In this document: positions 43,240-54,496 of the stretch, piece by piece
Layout of the letters: every line of letters starts with the position of its first letter
How positions within the stretch are numbered: position 1 is the first letter of the stretch
DNA from: Zygaena filipendulae
Taxonomy: Eukaryota; Arthropoda; Insecta; Lepidoptera; Zygaenidae
Assembly (NCBI GenBank): GCA_907165275.2
Contig: OU015660.1
Span: 940,001-1,004,000, forward strand
Direction: 5' to 3'
Length of the DNA stretch: 64,000 nt
The notes under the pieces: generated by a model
Told to the model about the DNA's origin: nothing
Database searches by the model: none
The model's input: the letters and a program-made list of their open reading frames with translations, nothing else
Made by a program: the position numbers and the translations under genes

Positions 43240-44225
43240 TTCACCTGCGTAAACTCACGTTCTTTGCAAAGGTTTTCTCTGTGATTTATTTGTGGTCTTT
43301 TTAGTTGCCCACCTGTAGTACCTACCCAGAATTATCTAGGGCTTGATAAAAACTACAGGATTAAGGTAGTTAGAGCTTATCTAAACTAAAATGGCACGCC
43401 CCACTACTCAATAAGCAGTTTTAGATGTGCGAGATCATGTATTGATAATATCTCTTTAATAGTGTGAGTGCGGCGACACTATGCGGCAGCTAAGGACGTA
43501 TGGCAAGACCAGATTTATATGTGTCGTATCGTTATTTTAACGGTTGTGCGTGTGCGTATGCCCGATGGAGGAGCGCGTTATTTTAGCTCAGATAAGCTCT
43601 ACCTAGTTACTATTGAATTAAAAAAAAACCCTGGCCGTGTTATAACAAAGTTGGTAAATGAAGAGATATTTACATAGTTATTGACTATTAAACACATAAA
43701 CTATAGAGAGTAAAACAAAAACCTGTCTGTATCTCTTATCGTCAAATTTAACTTAAGCCAATAATGTAGAGCCGCAAGAATCTGACAACAACGAAAAAAC
43801 AAAAATGTTAATACATAGCAAAATCATTGTTAAAATATTTTAGGCAAGTTCATGGCGTTTTACGTCTAGTACAATGTTAATATTTGGAGATCCGTATGCG
43901 TAAGTGTTTAAATTCTCCCCCAAAAAAAAATTATTACCCATTGAAAAATCTTTTTATACATTAACATTTAAATAAGTAATTCAAATGCAGTTATTTAGTG
44001 TAGTTCACTATATATCAAATAGATGGCGTTGTTTTTCTGTGAATTGCGATGTAGAGATTAACATCGTTTATAAAAATGGTAGAGTTAGAAAGTTTTAATC
44101 TAATTCACTTCATTTATATGCACTTTAATAATACGCTTGTGTTTTTATTAATTCAAAGGATTTAGTACGTACTTCATGTCACTTTATTCTTTCAGTTTTT
44201 GGAAATTAAGCCTTGATAAAAATTA
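43240..44225. other. intronic DNA, nothing assigned
   Basis: The 69-codon plus frame at 43468-43677 has no recognisable domain. Confidence 0.35.
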
Positions 44226-44231
44226 TAGCTT

Positions 44232-44424
44232 GTCATTTCTGTAGGGGGATCACGAATTTTTTCGATCTCGTCTAGTCGATATCGAGCATTTTTTTTGTAT
44301 GGAAAATGAACAGCGCCACCTATCCAGTGTTGTTCATTTTCCATACAAAAAAACGCTTTGACATTACGACGATATCGACTAGACGAGAGCGAAAAAATTC
44401 GTGCTCCCCCTACTGACAAATGAT
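44232..44424. mobile_element. foldback element / long hairpin
   Basis: A left arm of about 80 bp (GGGGGATCACGAATTTTTTC, TCGTCTAGTCGATATCG, TTTGTATGGAAAATGAAC) pairs with the right arm (44331-44424) around an 18-base loop. The right arm carries a small insertion. The minus-strand frame spanning it is an artefact of the hairpin. Confidence 0.8.
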
Positions 44425-44894
44425 ATTTGTCGATGTCTGAGGTCGATGTATAAAAGACACTAGACCTACAATAAAAGAAAAGCAAACGTCTATTTCATAA
44501 TTTGATATTAAAATTTGTTGATTTAAGTATTATCAATATTAAATAATTATATACATTTCAAGGACTACTATGTCTTAATGATTTCTACCCAATCTTAGGC
44601 ACCTATTGGATTAATTAATAATTAATGAGGTAGGTATACGTAAATGTTATAATCAAATACTTACCTAATACCCATAACTTCGAAGTGGTATTCAAGGTTC
44701 GTTTTTGAATTAATTTCCACTTAGCTGTTTGCTGCTCGAGGCTTTCCATCGTGGCAACCAATAGTGTAGGTAAACATATTGTCTTAATTTTAAAATTTCC
44801 ATGATTAATTTCTCTTTTCGTAAACTAATTGCATTAAAACCATTAATTTTAATCTTTTAATTTTCAATGATTAAAACACATTGAAATGTTATAT

Positions 44895-45195
44895 TAGACT
44901 CTAAAACCGGCGAAGTACGAGTCGGACTCGCGCACCAAGGGTTCTCTACCATTATCAGCTATAAAAACGGCAATCTGGTTTGTTGTATTAAATATGTATT
45001 TTATTATGTTTTTTTAAGTATTTGTTGTTATATCGGCAACAGAAATACATTATCTGTGAAAATTTCAACTGTCTAACTGTCACGGTTCATGAGATACAGT
45101 TTGGTGACAGACGCACGTACAGACGGACGGCCGGACAGCGGAGTCTTAGTAATAGGGTCCCGTTTTACCCTTTGGGTACGGAACCCTAAAAACCG
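44895..45195. mobile_element. dispersed lepidopteran repeat (GAGTCGGACTCGCGCACC ... ACCCTTTGGGTACGG)
   Basis: 'CGAGTCGGACTCGCGCACCA' begins it. 'TTATATCGGCAACAGAAATA' and 'CACGGTTCATGAGATACAGT' lie inside, and 'AGTCTTAGTAATAGGGTCCC' and 'TTTACCCTTTGGGTACGGAA' end it. A very common repeat type in moths and butterflies; its transposon class is not settled by this copy. A terminal fragment lies at 30110-30160 and a decayed one near 49045-49130. Confidence 0.65.
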
Positions 45196-45199
45196 ACTG

Positions 45200-45825
45200 T
45201 GTAGACGCAGTTTGATACCGCGTGGTAGATAATTTTTGCTTCAAATTTTCCGCGTACAAATAAATCGATTTATTAACGCAACAGACTAAAATTCGAAAAG
45301 TGCAGGCTCATATTGTATTCAGCTTCGTATAATTTCACGGATTCATTTTTAGTAGCTACTGTTTTATATTTATAAATACACTTTTATATTACCTGGATGA
45401 AAAGTAGCTTTCTGTAAGTGAAAGAAAAGAATCGAAAATCAAAGATTATCCACTTACAAACAAACAATTACAAACATAAAATCAGGGTAATATGTGGAAC
45501 ATATAGTAGTATAATATTATAGAAGTAAATGAGAACTGGACATCAAGTAGGTACTTGCTAAGGAATCTAAGATACAGGTTTAAGTGACGACACAACTTAT
45601 ATGCTAATATTATCTAATATTGCTATCAATAAATTAAATAAGCATAACAACAATGATCGCACGCAAAGTGAAGCGATTTCAACTCAGGCTAAAAGAGCAG
45701 AGTACGCACGTGTCCGTGTTGCGTCACCGAAGGTAACGTTATATTCCACGCACACGTCACGTCGATTGGTTTTGCACTTTTGAACAAAACTATATATAAC
45801 ATAACAAATCTATACTTTTATACCA
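45200..45825. other. intronic DNA, nothing assigned
   Basis: AT-rich, no coding frame or element ends. Confidence 0.3.
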
Positions 45826-45828
45826 ATA

Positions 45829-45985
45829 CTAGCTGTGCCCCGCGGTTTCACCCGCGGTAATTTCGGAGTTCCCGTGGGAATTCTGGGATAAAAAGTACCC
45901 TATGTCCTTTTCTGTACCCCTGACAATGTGCATGCCAAATTTCATCTAAATCCGTTCAGCCGTTTTGGCGTGATTGAGTAAACGT
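45829..45985 (-). mobile_element. Helitron-like element, 5' truncated
   Basis: CTAGCTGTGCCCCGCGGTTT, 'TAAAAAGTACCCTATGTCC', 'CATTTCATCTAAATCCGTTC'. Truncated by the neighbouring repeat. Confidence 0.75.
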
Positions 45986-46019
45986 ACGCGAGGATAAGAG
46001 CTCGAAAGCGCATTTTCAT

Positions 46020-46318
46020 CCGACTTGCTTCAAATTTATCGTCACTACTCAGCTCCAATGTGTCTTAGCGTTATGTAATATAGCCTATAACCTGCCCAGG
46101 AGTATGGACTACAATCGTACCAAGTTTGGTTACAATCCCTTCAGTAGTTTTTGACCCATGCGTGCACATATAGACAGACAGACAGACAAAAAATTTACTG
46201 ATTGCATTTTTGGCATCAGTATCGATCACCATTCATCCTCCAATAATAATTTTGAATATATATTCAATGTACAGAATTGACCTCTCTACAGTTTTATTAT
46301 AAGTATAGATTACACTAA
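46020..46318 (-). mobile_element. second Helitron-like family (GGCATCAGTATCGATCAC)
   Basis: 'CAATGTGTCTTAGCGTTATG', 'ACCAAGTTTGGTTACAATCC', 'TTTTTGGCATCAGTATCGAT' and the end 'TTTATTATAAGTATAGAT' define a family distinct from the CCGCGG type. Confidence 0.55.
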
Positions 46319-46324
46319 GCGAAA

Positions 46325-46505
46325 GTAACTCTCGTTATCTCTCTATTACCTTATCACGCCTTACCGAATCGGTTGATTGTCATGAAATTTTGCATAAATG
46401 TACCTTAAATCTTTTTAGGGGTACAGAAAAGGATACAAGAAACTTTTTATCCCGGAATTCCCACGGGGACTCTGTATTTAACGGTCAAACCGCGGGAGAG
46501 ATGGT
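46325..46505 (+). mobile_element. Helitron-like element, diverged
   Basis: 'CACGCCTTACCGAATCGG', 'GGGGTACAGAAAAGGATACA', 'GGAATTCCCACGGGGACTC'. Confidence 0.55.
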
Positions 46506-46509
46506 AATC

Positions 46510-47245
46510 TATGAAGTTTATGATTGTTATTATAAATTATTATTGTATGGTCCGGTTTTTCACAAGGAATGAGTTTAAAATAAGGTTAGGGGTTTCTCTT
46601 ATCATAAATACAACTAATTTGATAAGCCACTTCAAGAAAACAGTACTCTGTCTGTTTGTATGTTTATACAAACTACTACTACTACTAATTAAATCTACAG
46701 GGCGGTTAAAAAAAAATGCTTACAAAATTTTATAATACCTAATAGGAATAATGTATTATGGGAAAAATAATAATAATATAGGAAAATTTAAACTCGGTTT
46801 TTACTTTTTGCTACAGAAGTGATTATTTACACAAACAATTATCGGCGAATGACGAACATGCGTCATTCGCAAGCAAAATTTAGATTTCAAGTCATTTGAA
46901 AACAGATTACTGTAAACCGTATTTCTAGCAGTTACAATTTAAAAAATGCCGTGTCAATTTATTTCAAAAAGATATTTTCATTAGTATTTTGGCACTTCAA
47001 CGGTTAGACAATAGTTAGACAAACATAAATTGTTGTTTAGAATGGATAAACAAAGTTTAACTCCGCCGGAATAGGAACCTGCGACCTCCGAGGTGTCGCC
47101 ATGAGATGTTCATGAAATTTAGGCCACTCGGCTTGCACGTTGCATAAGTAATGTGTTATTATAAACCGCAGAGCGATAACCTTCGGATTTGTTGACCGAG
47201 TTCAACCAATACTTATAAATAGCCTTTCTATTGATAGGTTATTTT
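46510..47245. other. intronic DNA with a tRNA-like trace
   Basis: At about 47060-47090 'CCGGAATAGGAACCTGCGAC' resembles a reversed SINE B-box region. Otherwise unassigned. Confidence 0.3.
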
Positions 47246-47249
47246 ATTA

Positions 47250-47385
47250 TGTAGCTGTTCCCCGCGGTAATTTCGGAGTCACCGCGTGAATTCCGGGATA
47301 AAAAGGACTTTATGTCCTTTTCTGTACCCCTGAAAACATGCGTGAAAAATTTCATGATGATCGGTTGAGTTGTATGACAAAATAC
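47250..47385 (-). mobile_element. Helitron-like element, 5' truncated
   Basis: 'AGCTGTTCCCCGCGGTAATT' to 'AATTTCATGATGATCGGTTG'. Confidence 0.6.
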
Positions 47386-47534
47386 CTGTCCAATACTGTT
47401 TATATAATAGGCAAATTACAAGACGGATTAAAAACTAAATTTAGGAAACTAGCCTATTATTGTATTCTTTCTAATTATCGCAGCGGTGTTTAGTTCGAGT
47501 GGCGATTCCGATAAGAACTTTTTGTTGGACGTTA

Positions 47535-47702
47535 GGATGACGTCTGTCTTTTACGCTTTCACGCCTTAACGGCTCAACCGATCATCATGAAACTTTGCAT
47601 ACACATTGCCAGGGGTACAGAGAAGGACATAGAGTACTTTTTGTGTGGGATTCCCGCGGAAACTCCGAAATTAACGTGGGTGAAACCGCGGGGAACAGCT
47701 AG
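47535..47702 (+). mobile_element. Helitron-like element, 5' truncated
   Basis: 'TTTTACGCTTTCACGCCTTA' to 'ACCGCGGGGAACAGCTAG' before T. Confidence 0.75.
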
Positions 47703-48029
47703 TACATAATATTATAGTTATGCTATTTCAGTTCTTAAAGTAGCTTTAATCCGATCATTTGTATCCCACTCTAAGCCATCCAAATCATACTAGTATTTAC
47801 TTGGTGACTTGACATCAATTCTACCGCGTTGTTATGCCGAGTTTTAAACTAAAATTTAAATTCGCACCAACGCGTCTTCCTCCTATTAAGTAATAAGAGT
47901 CAACTTGCTTATAAATTTAACTGCAAAACGTGTGCACACGTATTTACTAAACTAAGCTCTATAGTCTATGCGCTATAAATAATTCATGGTAAAGTTGGTT
48001 GATAAAATAATTAATATTTCTATTTTTTA

Positions 48030-48260
48030 CATAAAATAAAAATAACCTTTATTATTGAAGTGAATACTTTTTAGACTAATTATTACAATACATTTTCATC
48101 GACAACTCCATGCAACTTGTCTTGAGACATAGGCCTCCTCCAAAGCCTTCCACGCTTTTCTATCCTTTGCCGTTCGCATCCAAGGGGTCATCAAGCAAGT
48201 GTGTCTCAAATCATCTGCCCATTTGATGTTTGGTTTTCTTCTTTTTCTTTTACCTTTTTT
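48030..48260 (-). mobile_element. RTE-type LINE, C-terminal fragment of the reverse-transcriptase ORF and 3' end
   Basis: The minus strand encodes KRKRRKPNIKWADDLRHTC, then WMRTAKDRKAWKALEEAYV. This matches the conserved end of RTE-clade LINE proteins ('G RP..RW.DD......W...A.DR..W+.L.EAYV'). The protein ends a few residues later, and the 3' tail is AT-rich. The copy is 5' truncated; no catalytic domain is present. Confidence 0.75.
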
Positions 48261-48319
48261 TCTTTCATTATTTTTATAAGCCATAACGATTACATACCAT
48301 AAGAACAATAAAATAAAGG

Positions 48320-49690
48320 GAGTTATTTGTCTGCTAATAAACTGCTGTGTAGTTTGGTGGGTGTAAATTAAGACAACTCTGATTTGTGTTAAATTGAATA
48401 AAAAAATATTATTATTGTTATTAGAAATAAATAAACTTGTAGAAATTTTTTTTTTGGTAAATTATTTTTAACAAATGTTAAACAGATGACTTTTGTAATA
48501 TGATTTACTAGCAGCTGTCACCCGTGGTTTCACTAGGATAAGCTTTACGTATAAACCTTCCTCTTGAATCACTCTAAACAAGACGAAGGCGGCTTCTATT
48601 AAAAGACGCTGTATTAAAAAATATAGGTTATAAGTACAAATACTACACCGCTCTTACTGACTTGTAGGTACGATTCGTTGGCTAGAGTAATATATATTTT
48701 AAGTTGCATACCGTATTTGTTCCATATAAATTATATTAAGATCTAATTGGAAGATGGTTTTTCTTTTGCGTCCACCTTAAAAGTTATTTTTTTGTATATT
48801 CAACACGCCCAAGAAAATTAACATAATTTTAGTGAATCAAAGTTTTTTTTTTATAACTTCATTACCTTAAACTTTGAACGTGCGCCTGTAAGAGCCGTCA
48901 CAATATGTTAACAACCAAAGATTGTTTTGTAAAAAAAAAAACTAAGTGTTCATGCCAAATATAATTTTAGTAAAAATATTTTTTGTCTGACGCAATTTGG
49001 TGACCTGTGACGTAAGATATGTAAATTATAATTGCCAATATTTCCTAGGGTTCCTTAAGTAAACGGATAAAACGGAACCATCATGTTTATTTCATTTTGG
49101 ATCCCTAGGCTAGACCCTAGGAGATAATATAATGGACTGTTAACATATTCAATTTGAATCACCCATGGAGGTGAGCAAATTTGTGACTTTCGTGTAATTT
49201 TTTTTTTAAATTCTGTCTGAAACTTAAAATTATATTTCCATTTAAGTACAAATTCGGGACATACCTATATCTAAGAGGTTATTAACAGTGTCTCTATATC
49301 GCAAACTATTTATTCGTTTCTCAAAATAATTTATTTGCCCAGTTAAATATACCTATGGGATCGTTGAAATGTTTACTGAGAAACGAATTTACGTACGTTG
49401 ATACAGAAAAAAAAATACTCTGACGAAAATAAAATCTAGGTATTCTATAATACTCGTATTAGGAGGAGAAGAACGAGGAAAAGTTTATTTGTTTGTTCTA
49501 GGGTGTAATCTTGGAATTACTGAACTACTAAACTGATTCAAAAATTCTTTACTAATAGAAATCTATAGTTTCCCTGAGTAGGTAAGTTAGGATAATACTT
49601 TTATCGTGAAATATTTACCCGGCTATAGTACAACCACGGGTTTCGGCTACTGAATAAATCCTTGATGAACATAATTACAGGACATTTCTT
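48320..49690. other. intronic DNA, mostly unassigned
   Basis: A reverse Helitron-like fragment at about 48508-48570 and an eroded copy of the GGGTTCC repeat at 49045-49130. A further Helitron-like trace lies at 49480-49640. No coding frame. Confidence 0.35.
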
Positions 49691-49696
49691 ACCATA

Positions 49697-50362
49697 CTAG
49701 CTGTGCCCCGCGGTCTTTTCCACCACCCGACTTATAGGTACCAAGACTTTTTGGCGCAACACAGTCTGTATATTAGTTTTAAGTGTTTGCAATTTTTGCT
49801 TCAGTTTCAATTCAGTTTCAGTCTCACCGACGTGAGTTTCGGAATTCCCGCAGGAACTCCAAAGTAGCCTTATTTGCTTCCTATAATATCACCGTTTCGT
49901 AGATTCACCTACATGAGTTTCGAAATTCCCGCAGGAACTCCAAATTTCTTTCACAAGAACGTTCTCCCCACAATAACAAATACATAAACAAATTGCGAAC
50001 TTGGTTCAGCCGTTCACGCGTGGTGCAGTGAACAAGGGAAATAGCGATATTACTAGCTATTCCCCCCGGTTTTACCCGCGTAAATTTTTTAGATCCCGCG
50101 GAAATTCCGGGATAAAAGTACCTTATAGTCTTTTCTGTACCCCTGACAACGCGTGTATGCAAAATTTCATGAGATTTCACCGACGTTAATTTAGGAGTTC
50201 TCGCGAGAATTTTGGGCATCAAAAGTACCCTATGTCCTTCTCTGTACACCTGAAAACGTGTTTGCAGAATTTCTTGATGATCGGTTGAGCCGTTAAGGCG
50301 TGAAAGCGTTACAAACAAACAATCAAACTGACTTTCGCATTTATAATATTATAGTATAAGGA
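49697..50362 (-). mobile_element. stack of three or more Helitron-like copies
   Basis: Three CCGCGG-type 3' regions (49697, about 50055 and about 50180) share one 5' end ('TTTATAATATTATAGTATAAGGA', 50362). The 137-codon minus-strand frame across the stack is repeat sequence. Confidence 0.7.
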
Positions 50363-50518
50363 TTAGTATGGAAAGGGTGTAGATGACAAATTACTCTCAA
50401 AGGAATTCTGAATTACAAGCAGACAAAACCGCGGGGCAAACAACTAGGTAGGTAATTCATATTTTTGTTAGCTGTTCTTACAACAGTAGCTAAACTCTAG
50501 CTTCTTTTTGTCAACGTG

Positions 50519-50797
50519 ACGACCCGATTGGCGCAATGGTCACCATGCCTGCCCGCTAATCAAGGGGTTCCGGGTTCGATTCCCGGTGGGGATGGACTTT
50601 GTGTGATGGAGACAGGGTTCCATTTTCCAGTCTGGGTGTGTTTATATATCTATAGTATAATATATATGTAATTCTATGTAGTATATACCACGTTTGCTTG
50701 GTTTCCACGACACAAGCTAATAATAGCTTACTGTGGGATCAAGTAGATCTGTGTGTTGTGATGTGAATTATTATTAATATTACTATTATTATTATTA
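50519..50797 (+). mobile_element. tRNA-derived SINE, full length, with 14-bp target duplication
   Basis: Head ACGACCCGATTGGCGCAATG (A box), GGGTTCGATTCCCGG (B box), then the conserved body and an (ATT)n tail. TTTTTGTCAACGTG lies at 50505-50518 and again at 50798-50811, directly flanking the copy. Direct repeats of this kind mark LINE-assisted retroposition. Confidence 0.92.
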
Positions 50798-51132
50798 TTT
50801 TTGTCAACGTGGCAACAGGCGCCTTACTCTTTATGCCAGTGTCAGTTTAAGCAAAAACTTACCTATTGTTTTACGTCATTGGCGTGTTTGATCTTTTGAC
50901 ACTGAGAAGCGTCAAACAACAAAAAATAAGAAAATTATACCTACATATTATACTAATTTGATAGCAACACTAGAAAAAAATTGAATGTAAAAAGTTTAAC
51001 ATGGATCGTTTGGTTTTAGTGACACGTCATGTCCAAAGCTACAAAAATCATTATTTATGATAAAAAAACACTTCCATGGTGATCGATCAAACTATATCGG
51101 ATTTATCGATCTCATAATAACGTATAATATTA

Positions 51133-51913
51133 GGCAGTGCCTCCGCAGCCGGCGCCGGCCGCCGATTTGGCAGCCGGCGCCGGCCGCCGACTTGGCAGCC
51201 GGCGCCGGCCGCCGACTTGGCAGCCGGCGCCGGCCGCGGATTCGGAAGCCGGCGCTGGCTGCCGAAATATTTTGACTTTGGCGCTTCGCCGGCCGCTACC
51301 GCGGCACGCTCGCTACGCTCGCTCGGCTCGCGCGACTTCGTCAACAGTGCAAACCTAACCTAACCAACTCAAGTTTAACAAATTTTCATTTTCATTAGCA
51401 AATTATAATAATCAAAGATAATAAATAATATTATCACTTTATCCGAATGTAAAACGAAACAATTCTTACAAAGTCAATGGCAAATGGTTGACACATCGCG
51501 GAGTTTTGTATGAAATTGTGAAACTTTAGTATTTTTTTTCTCGAAAACGATGAGTTTCCGTAATTAGGGATTTTATGTGAAGTTATATTAAGCAAAGTCC
51601 CACACACATAAAAAATATGAAGCTCTAAATCGCGGGTGCTTATTGTACAGTTGAGCCGAGAACTTCTTCAAATTGTTTATACGTTGAAAATCTATCATTT
51701 ACTTTTATTTTCACATTATTCGCACAAGCCATGGTGTTTTTTTCGCGAGATACGGTGCGAGTAAATCACACAACCACAAACTCATGAATGAAATGACAAA
51801 TGACAATACCATGACATGACATTCTGACAGTGCTGCCAACATACCCATGTGTGCACCGCCGGCTCCCAATCACTTAAATTTTGGAAGCCGGCGCCGGCTG
51901 CGGAGGCACTACC
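51133..51913. mobile_element. Mutator-like (MULE) non-autonomous element with 9-bp target duplication
   Basis: Inverted ends GGCAGTGCCTCCGCAGCCGG and (reversed) GGTAGTGCCTCCGCAGCCGG, about 30 bp. ATAATATTA flanks both sides (51124-51132 and 51914-51922). The left side continues as a 25-bp GC-rich tandem array. The middle (51267-51658) is a 98-99% copy of part of the unrelated element at 16156-16732. No transposase is present. The 9-bp duplication is what suggests Mutator-like. Confidence 0.8.
51146..51265. repeat. 25-bp GC-rich tandem array, 4.8 units
   Basis: Unit CAGCCGGCGCCGGCCGCC plus GA(C/T)TTGG. It begins within the left terminal repeat of the MULE-like element. The single unit at the right end (51885-51905) lacks the expansion. 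Ala/Gly/Pro-rich frames on both strands are artefacts. Confidence 0.9.
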
Positions 51914-51937
51914 ATAATATTATTATATCGTATAATA

Positions 51938-52170
51938 GGAGTGTTGACGACTTTTGAAAATAAAAATTCTAATTGTTTCGGTTTGCAGATTAAAAAAATA
52001 TTGGACACGTATTTTTTGCTTTTTCATAATAAATTGTTTTTTTTTTATTGTTTATTTTAAGTGGTGTTCAATAAAGAGTTTACTATTATTATTAATGAAA
52101 ATATGCATAGATATAGTGCATTATTAAGGGTGGGGACTCGTGACGTCATTAACCGCTATAAACCTTCTAT
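51938..52170 (+). mobile_element. CRE-type MITE, copy E, rearranged
   Basis: AGGAGTGTTGACGACTTTTG start and 'GGACACGTATTTTTTGC'. A foreign AT-rich insertion follows, then 'GGGACTCGTGACGTCATTAA'. The second palindrome and right end are missing. Confidence 0.65.
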
Positions 52171-52292
52171 AAATATTAAAAAAAACTATACTATAATACA
52201 GAAGGGGCAGGAAATGAGATAAAAATTAATAAAAAACTGGGCACTTTGTTGCGTGGCTTCTTCTCTCCAGTCATACTCTAATAACTTTATTT

Positions 52293-52526
52293 GGACTCAG
52301 ATAAGCAATAACATGTTAACCCACAAAATGAAGTTATTGATTCAGAACGATTTCTTGAGAGTTAGAGAATGTTTTTTAATTATGTGTTTACCTTATTACA
52401 TTGTTTAAATATGTAACTAAATATTTAAAAAAATAATTTGACACAAAATGGCGCTATAATTTTAAAACTTTAATTTAATCAAAATTTCTCCAGTGTGCGT
52501 TAACACACTATTGCTTATCTATGTCC
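52293..52526 (+). mobile_element. GGAC MITE, copy 3
   Basis: GGACTCAGATAAGCAATAAC to TATTGCTTATCTATGTCC, flanked by ATTT (52289-52292 and 52527-52530). Confidence 0.85.
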
Positions 52527-52589
52527 ATTTAAAGTTGTCTTTTTTGACGTCAATCAAATTATAATAATTATGACAGCTCTCAAATACAT

Positions 52590-52622
52590 ACAACCTTTAA
52601 ATAAAGTTATTTGACTTTGACT
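52590..52622 (+). repeat. LINE 3' tail ending TTTGACTTTGACT
   Basis: 'AAATAAAGTTATTTGACTTTGACT' matches, in reverse, the tail within 59278-59310. A short remnant. Confidence 0.4.
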
Positions 52623-52629
52623 ACCAACA

Positions 52630-53205
52630 TCCATTTTTGTACAGGGTGTAAGGTTAAACGAAGAACATAATTATGTATTATAATTCTTGCCTCGAATAAT
52701 ATAATTATAATTATGAGAAACAAATAGGTACCTGACGTTTTTTCTTGAACTTAATAATAGTATATAGTAGTATACTGATACCTACATAAAGTATATATGA
52801 AACTAGGTAAGTGCTTGAACCCGCCAATGGATCATAATCACGTGTGTTGAAAAATTATAGAATTTAAAAGTCATTTACCTACCCGTGTAGACGCGTTTTA
52901 TTTGGCATATAAAGTAAAAGATCAAAAACAAAAAAAAATATCTATCAATATAAGAAAAATGTACCTAACTTATACCTAATTACAAAAAAAAGTTTTTTTT
53001 TTTCGCTTTAAATTTTTTTTTACTCGCTTGAAAGCTTTGAAAGCTTTAATACGAGTGACTCTTGTTTTAAAATAGGTATAATTATGGTGAATGATAAAAA
53101 AATATTTCCCGTTTATCGCGACAAATAGGTTATATAGATACTTATAAAAAAAATAATATCTATATATCAGTACTTACATTAGCTTTTTACGTCTCTACTG
53201 TAGCA
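52630..53205. other. intronic AT-rich DNA
   Basis: Nothing coding, no element ends. Confidence 0.3.
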
Positions 53206-53214
53206 TAATTGGCT

Positions 53215-53525
53215 ACTTGACAAATTTTTTTTTTTAGTCCGTCGTGTAGTTTAGTAAAAATATTGGACACGTATTTTTTCTTTTTTTACGTAATCAAAAA
53301 ATAACGGAGATACATTGAGTTGAAATTTCGCGTGACGTCACAACCCGGTGCAGTTTGTATGGGGCTTATAATGAATATTGACGTCACGAGTCCCCCACCC
53401 TAAACTTAAATGCGCTTTATCTATGTTCATTTTCATTAAATTGAAAAAGAAAAAAATACGTGTCTATTATTTTTTTATTATCTAACTGACGGACTAATTA
53501 GAATTTTGATTTTCATACCTTGGAA
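53215..53525 (-). mobile_element. CRE-type MITE, copy F
   Basis: 'TTTTAGTCCGTCGTGTAG' left, 'CTGACGGACTAATTAGAATT' right, ending 'TTGGAAAATACCC'. GTGACGTCAC at about 53333-53342, and TTGACGTCAC about 45 bp on. Same subfamily as copies G and H. Confidence 0.8.
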
Positions 53526-53539
53526 AATACCCAATTATA

Positions 53540-54155
53540 CTATGCACACAACTTTATATAAAGTTCAAAACAAACAGTTAAAACAATAAAGAACAAGAAA
53601 TAAAAAGTTGTACAAATCGGTAGCTGAGTGTCGTTGACCGTACTTATATATAATGCAGTGGACGTTTATAATTAGACAACATATTAAACGACTTATCAAT
53701 TTTGTAGTATTAAAGAAATTAATTAATAATAATAAATGAGAACGATACAATTATGACACAGATTACGCGGTTGAAAAGTTTTTATCATTAATTTATTGAA
53801 TTCTTATCAGCCGAGTTCAAAGCACGGAATAGATATTTAAAACCATATATAAATAATATGATATAGTATGAAGTTTAAACTTGAAATTAAAAAAAATGCG
53901 TTTGATTTTAATTTTATGTTCTAATACAGCTCTTTTTAACATTGAAGGTTAGTATTTATTCTATTTCATAATATGTTCTCATATCTATTTAATTTTAAAT
54001 TTAATAGCTTTTATTGAACTTATCGTATCTTCGAAGATAATATAAATATTTATAGTAGTTTGACCCTTTAAGGGCTATAAAATAATATAAGATATGAAGT
54101 ACCTACCTATATATATTTATTATAGAAGTTTATTGTTTGAACTTGGGAACTCAGC
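53540..54155. other. intronic AT-rich DNA
   Basis: Unassigned; no coding frame. Confidence 0.3.
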
Positions 54156-54157
54156 TT

Positions 54158-54362
54158 TCATCCTTATTTCTTATTAATATTATTAAAAATGCAAAAGTGA
54201 GTTTGTTTGTTACTTTATCACGCCTTAACGGCTCAACCAATCATCGTGTAATTTAGCGTACTCGTTGTCAGGAGAACAAAAAAGGATACATGGTACTTTT
54301 TATCTCGGAATCCCCGCGGGAACTTTAAAATTATCGCGGGTGAAACCGCGGGGCACAGTCAG
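54158..54362 (+). mobile_element. Helitron-like element, full length
   Basis: 'TCTTATTAATATTATTAAAA', 'CACGCCTTAACGGCTCAACC', 'GGTGAAACCGCGGGGCACAG', with the terminal CTAG mutated. Confidence 0.65.
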
Positions 54363-54396
54363 TAGATGAGTAGACACTTCCGGACGGGAAAGTGGA

Positions 54397-54495
54397 ATCC
54401 TAGAAGTTCATGACACAAGTTCCCGCTTACCGGGAATCGAATCCTGTTTCTTTTGATTAGCGAAGAGAGGCAGGTCACGGCAAGTGACCACTGCG
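54397..54495 (-). mobile_element. tRNA-derived SINE head fragment
   Basis: On the minus strand, GTGACC..GCCTC, then the B box GGATTCGATTCCCGG. Cut off where the next element begins. Confidence 0.6.
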
Positions 54496-54496
54496 G

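Noticed and set aside
44192..44485. 97-codon minus-strand frame
   Set aside because: It reads across both arms of the hairpin at 44232-44424.
48096..48308. Host gene suggested by a conserved basic protein
   Set aside because: The WADD...W...DR.AWK.LEEAYV pattern is the C-terminus of RTE-type LINE proteins; the copy is 5' truncated.
49905..50318. 137-codon minus-strand frame
   Set aside because: Entirely inside stacked Helitron-like copies; similar frames appear in other copies by shared sequence.
51087..51358. Ala/Pro/Arg-rich frames on both strands
   Set aside because: Produced by the 25-bp GC-rich tandem; the period is not a multiple of three, so each unit changes frame.
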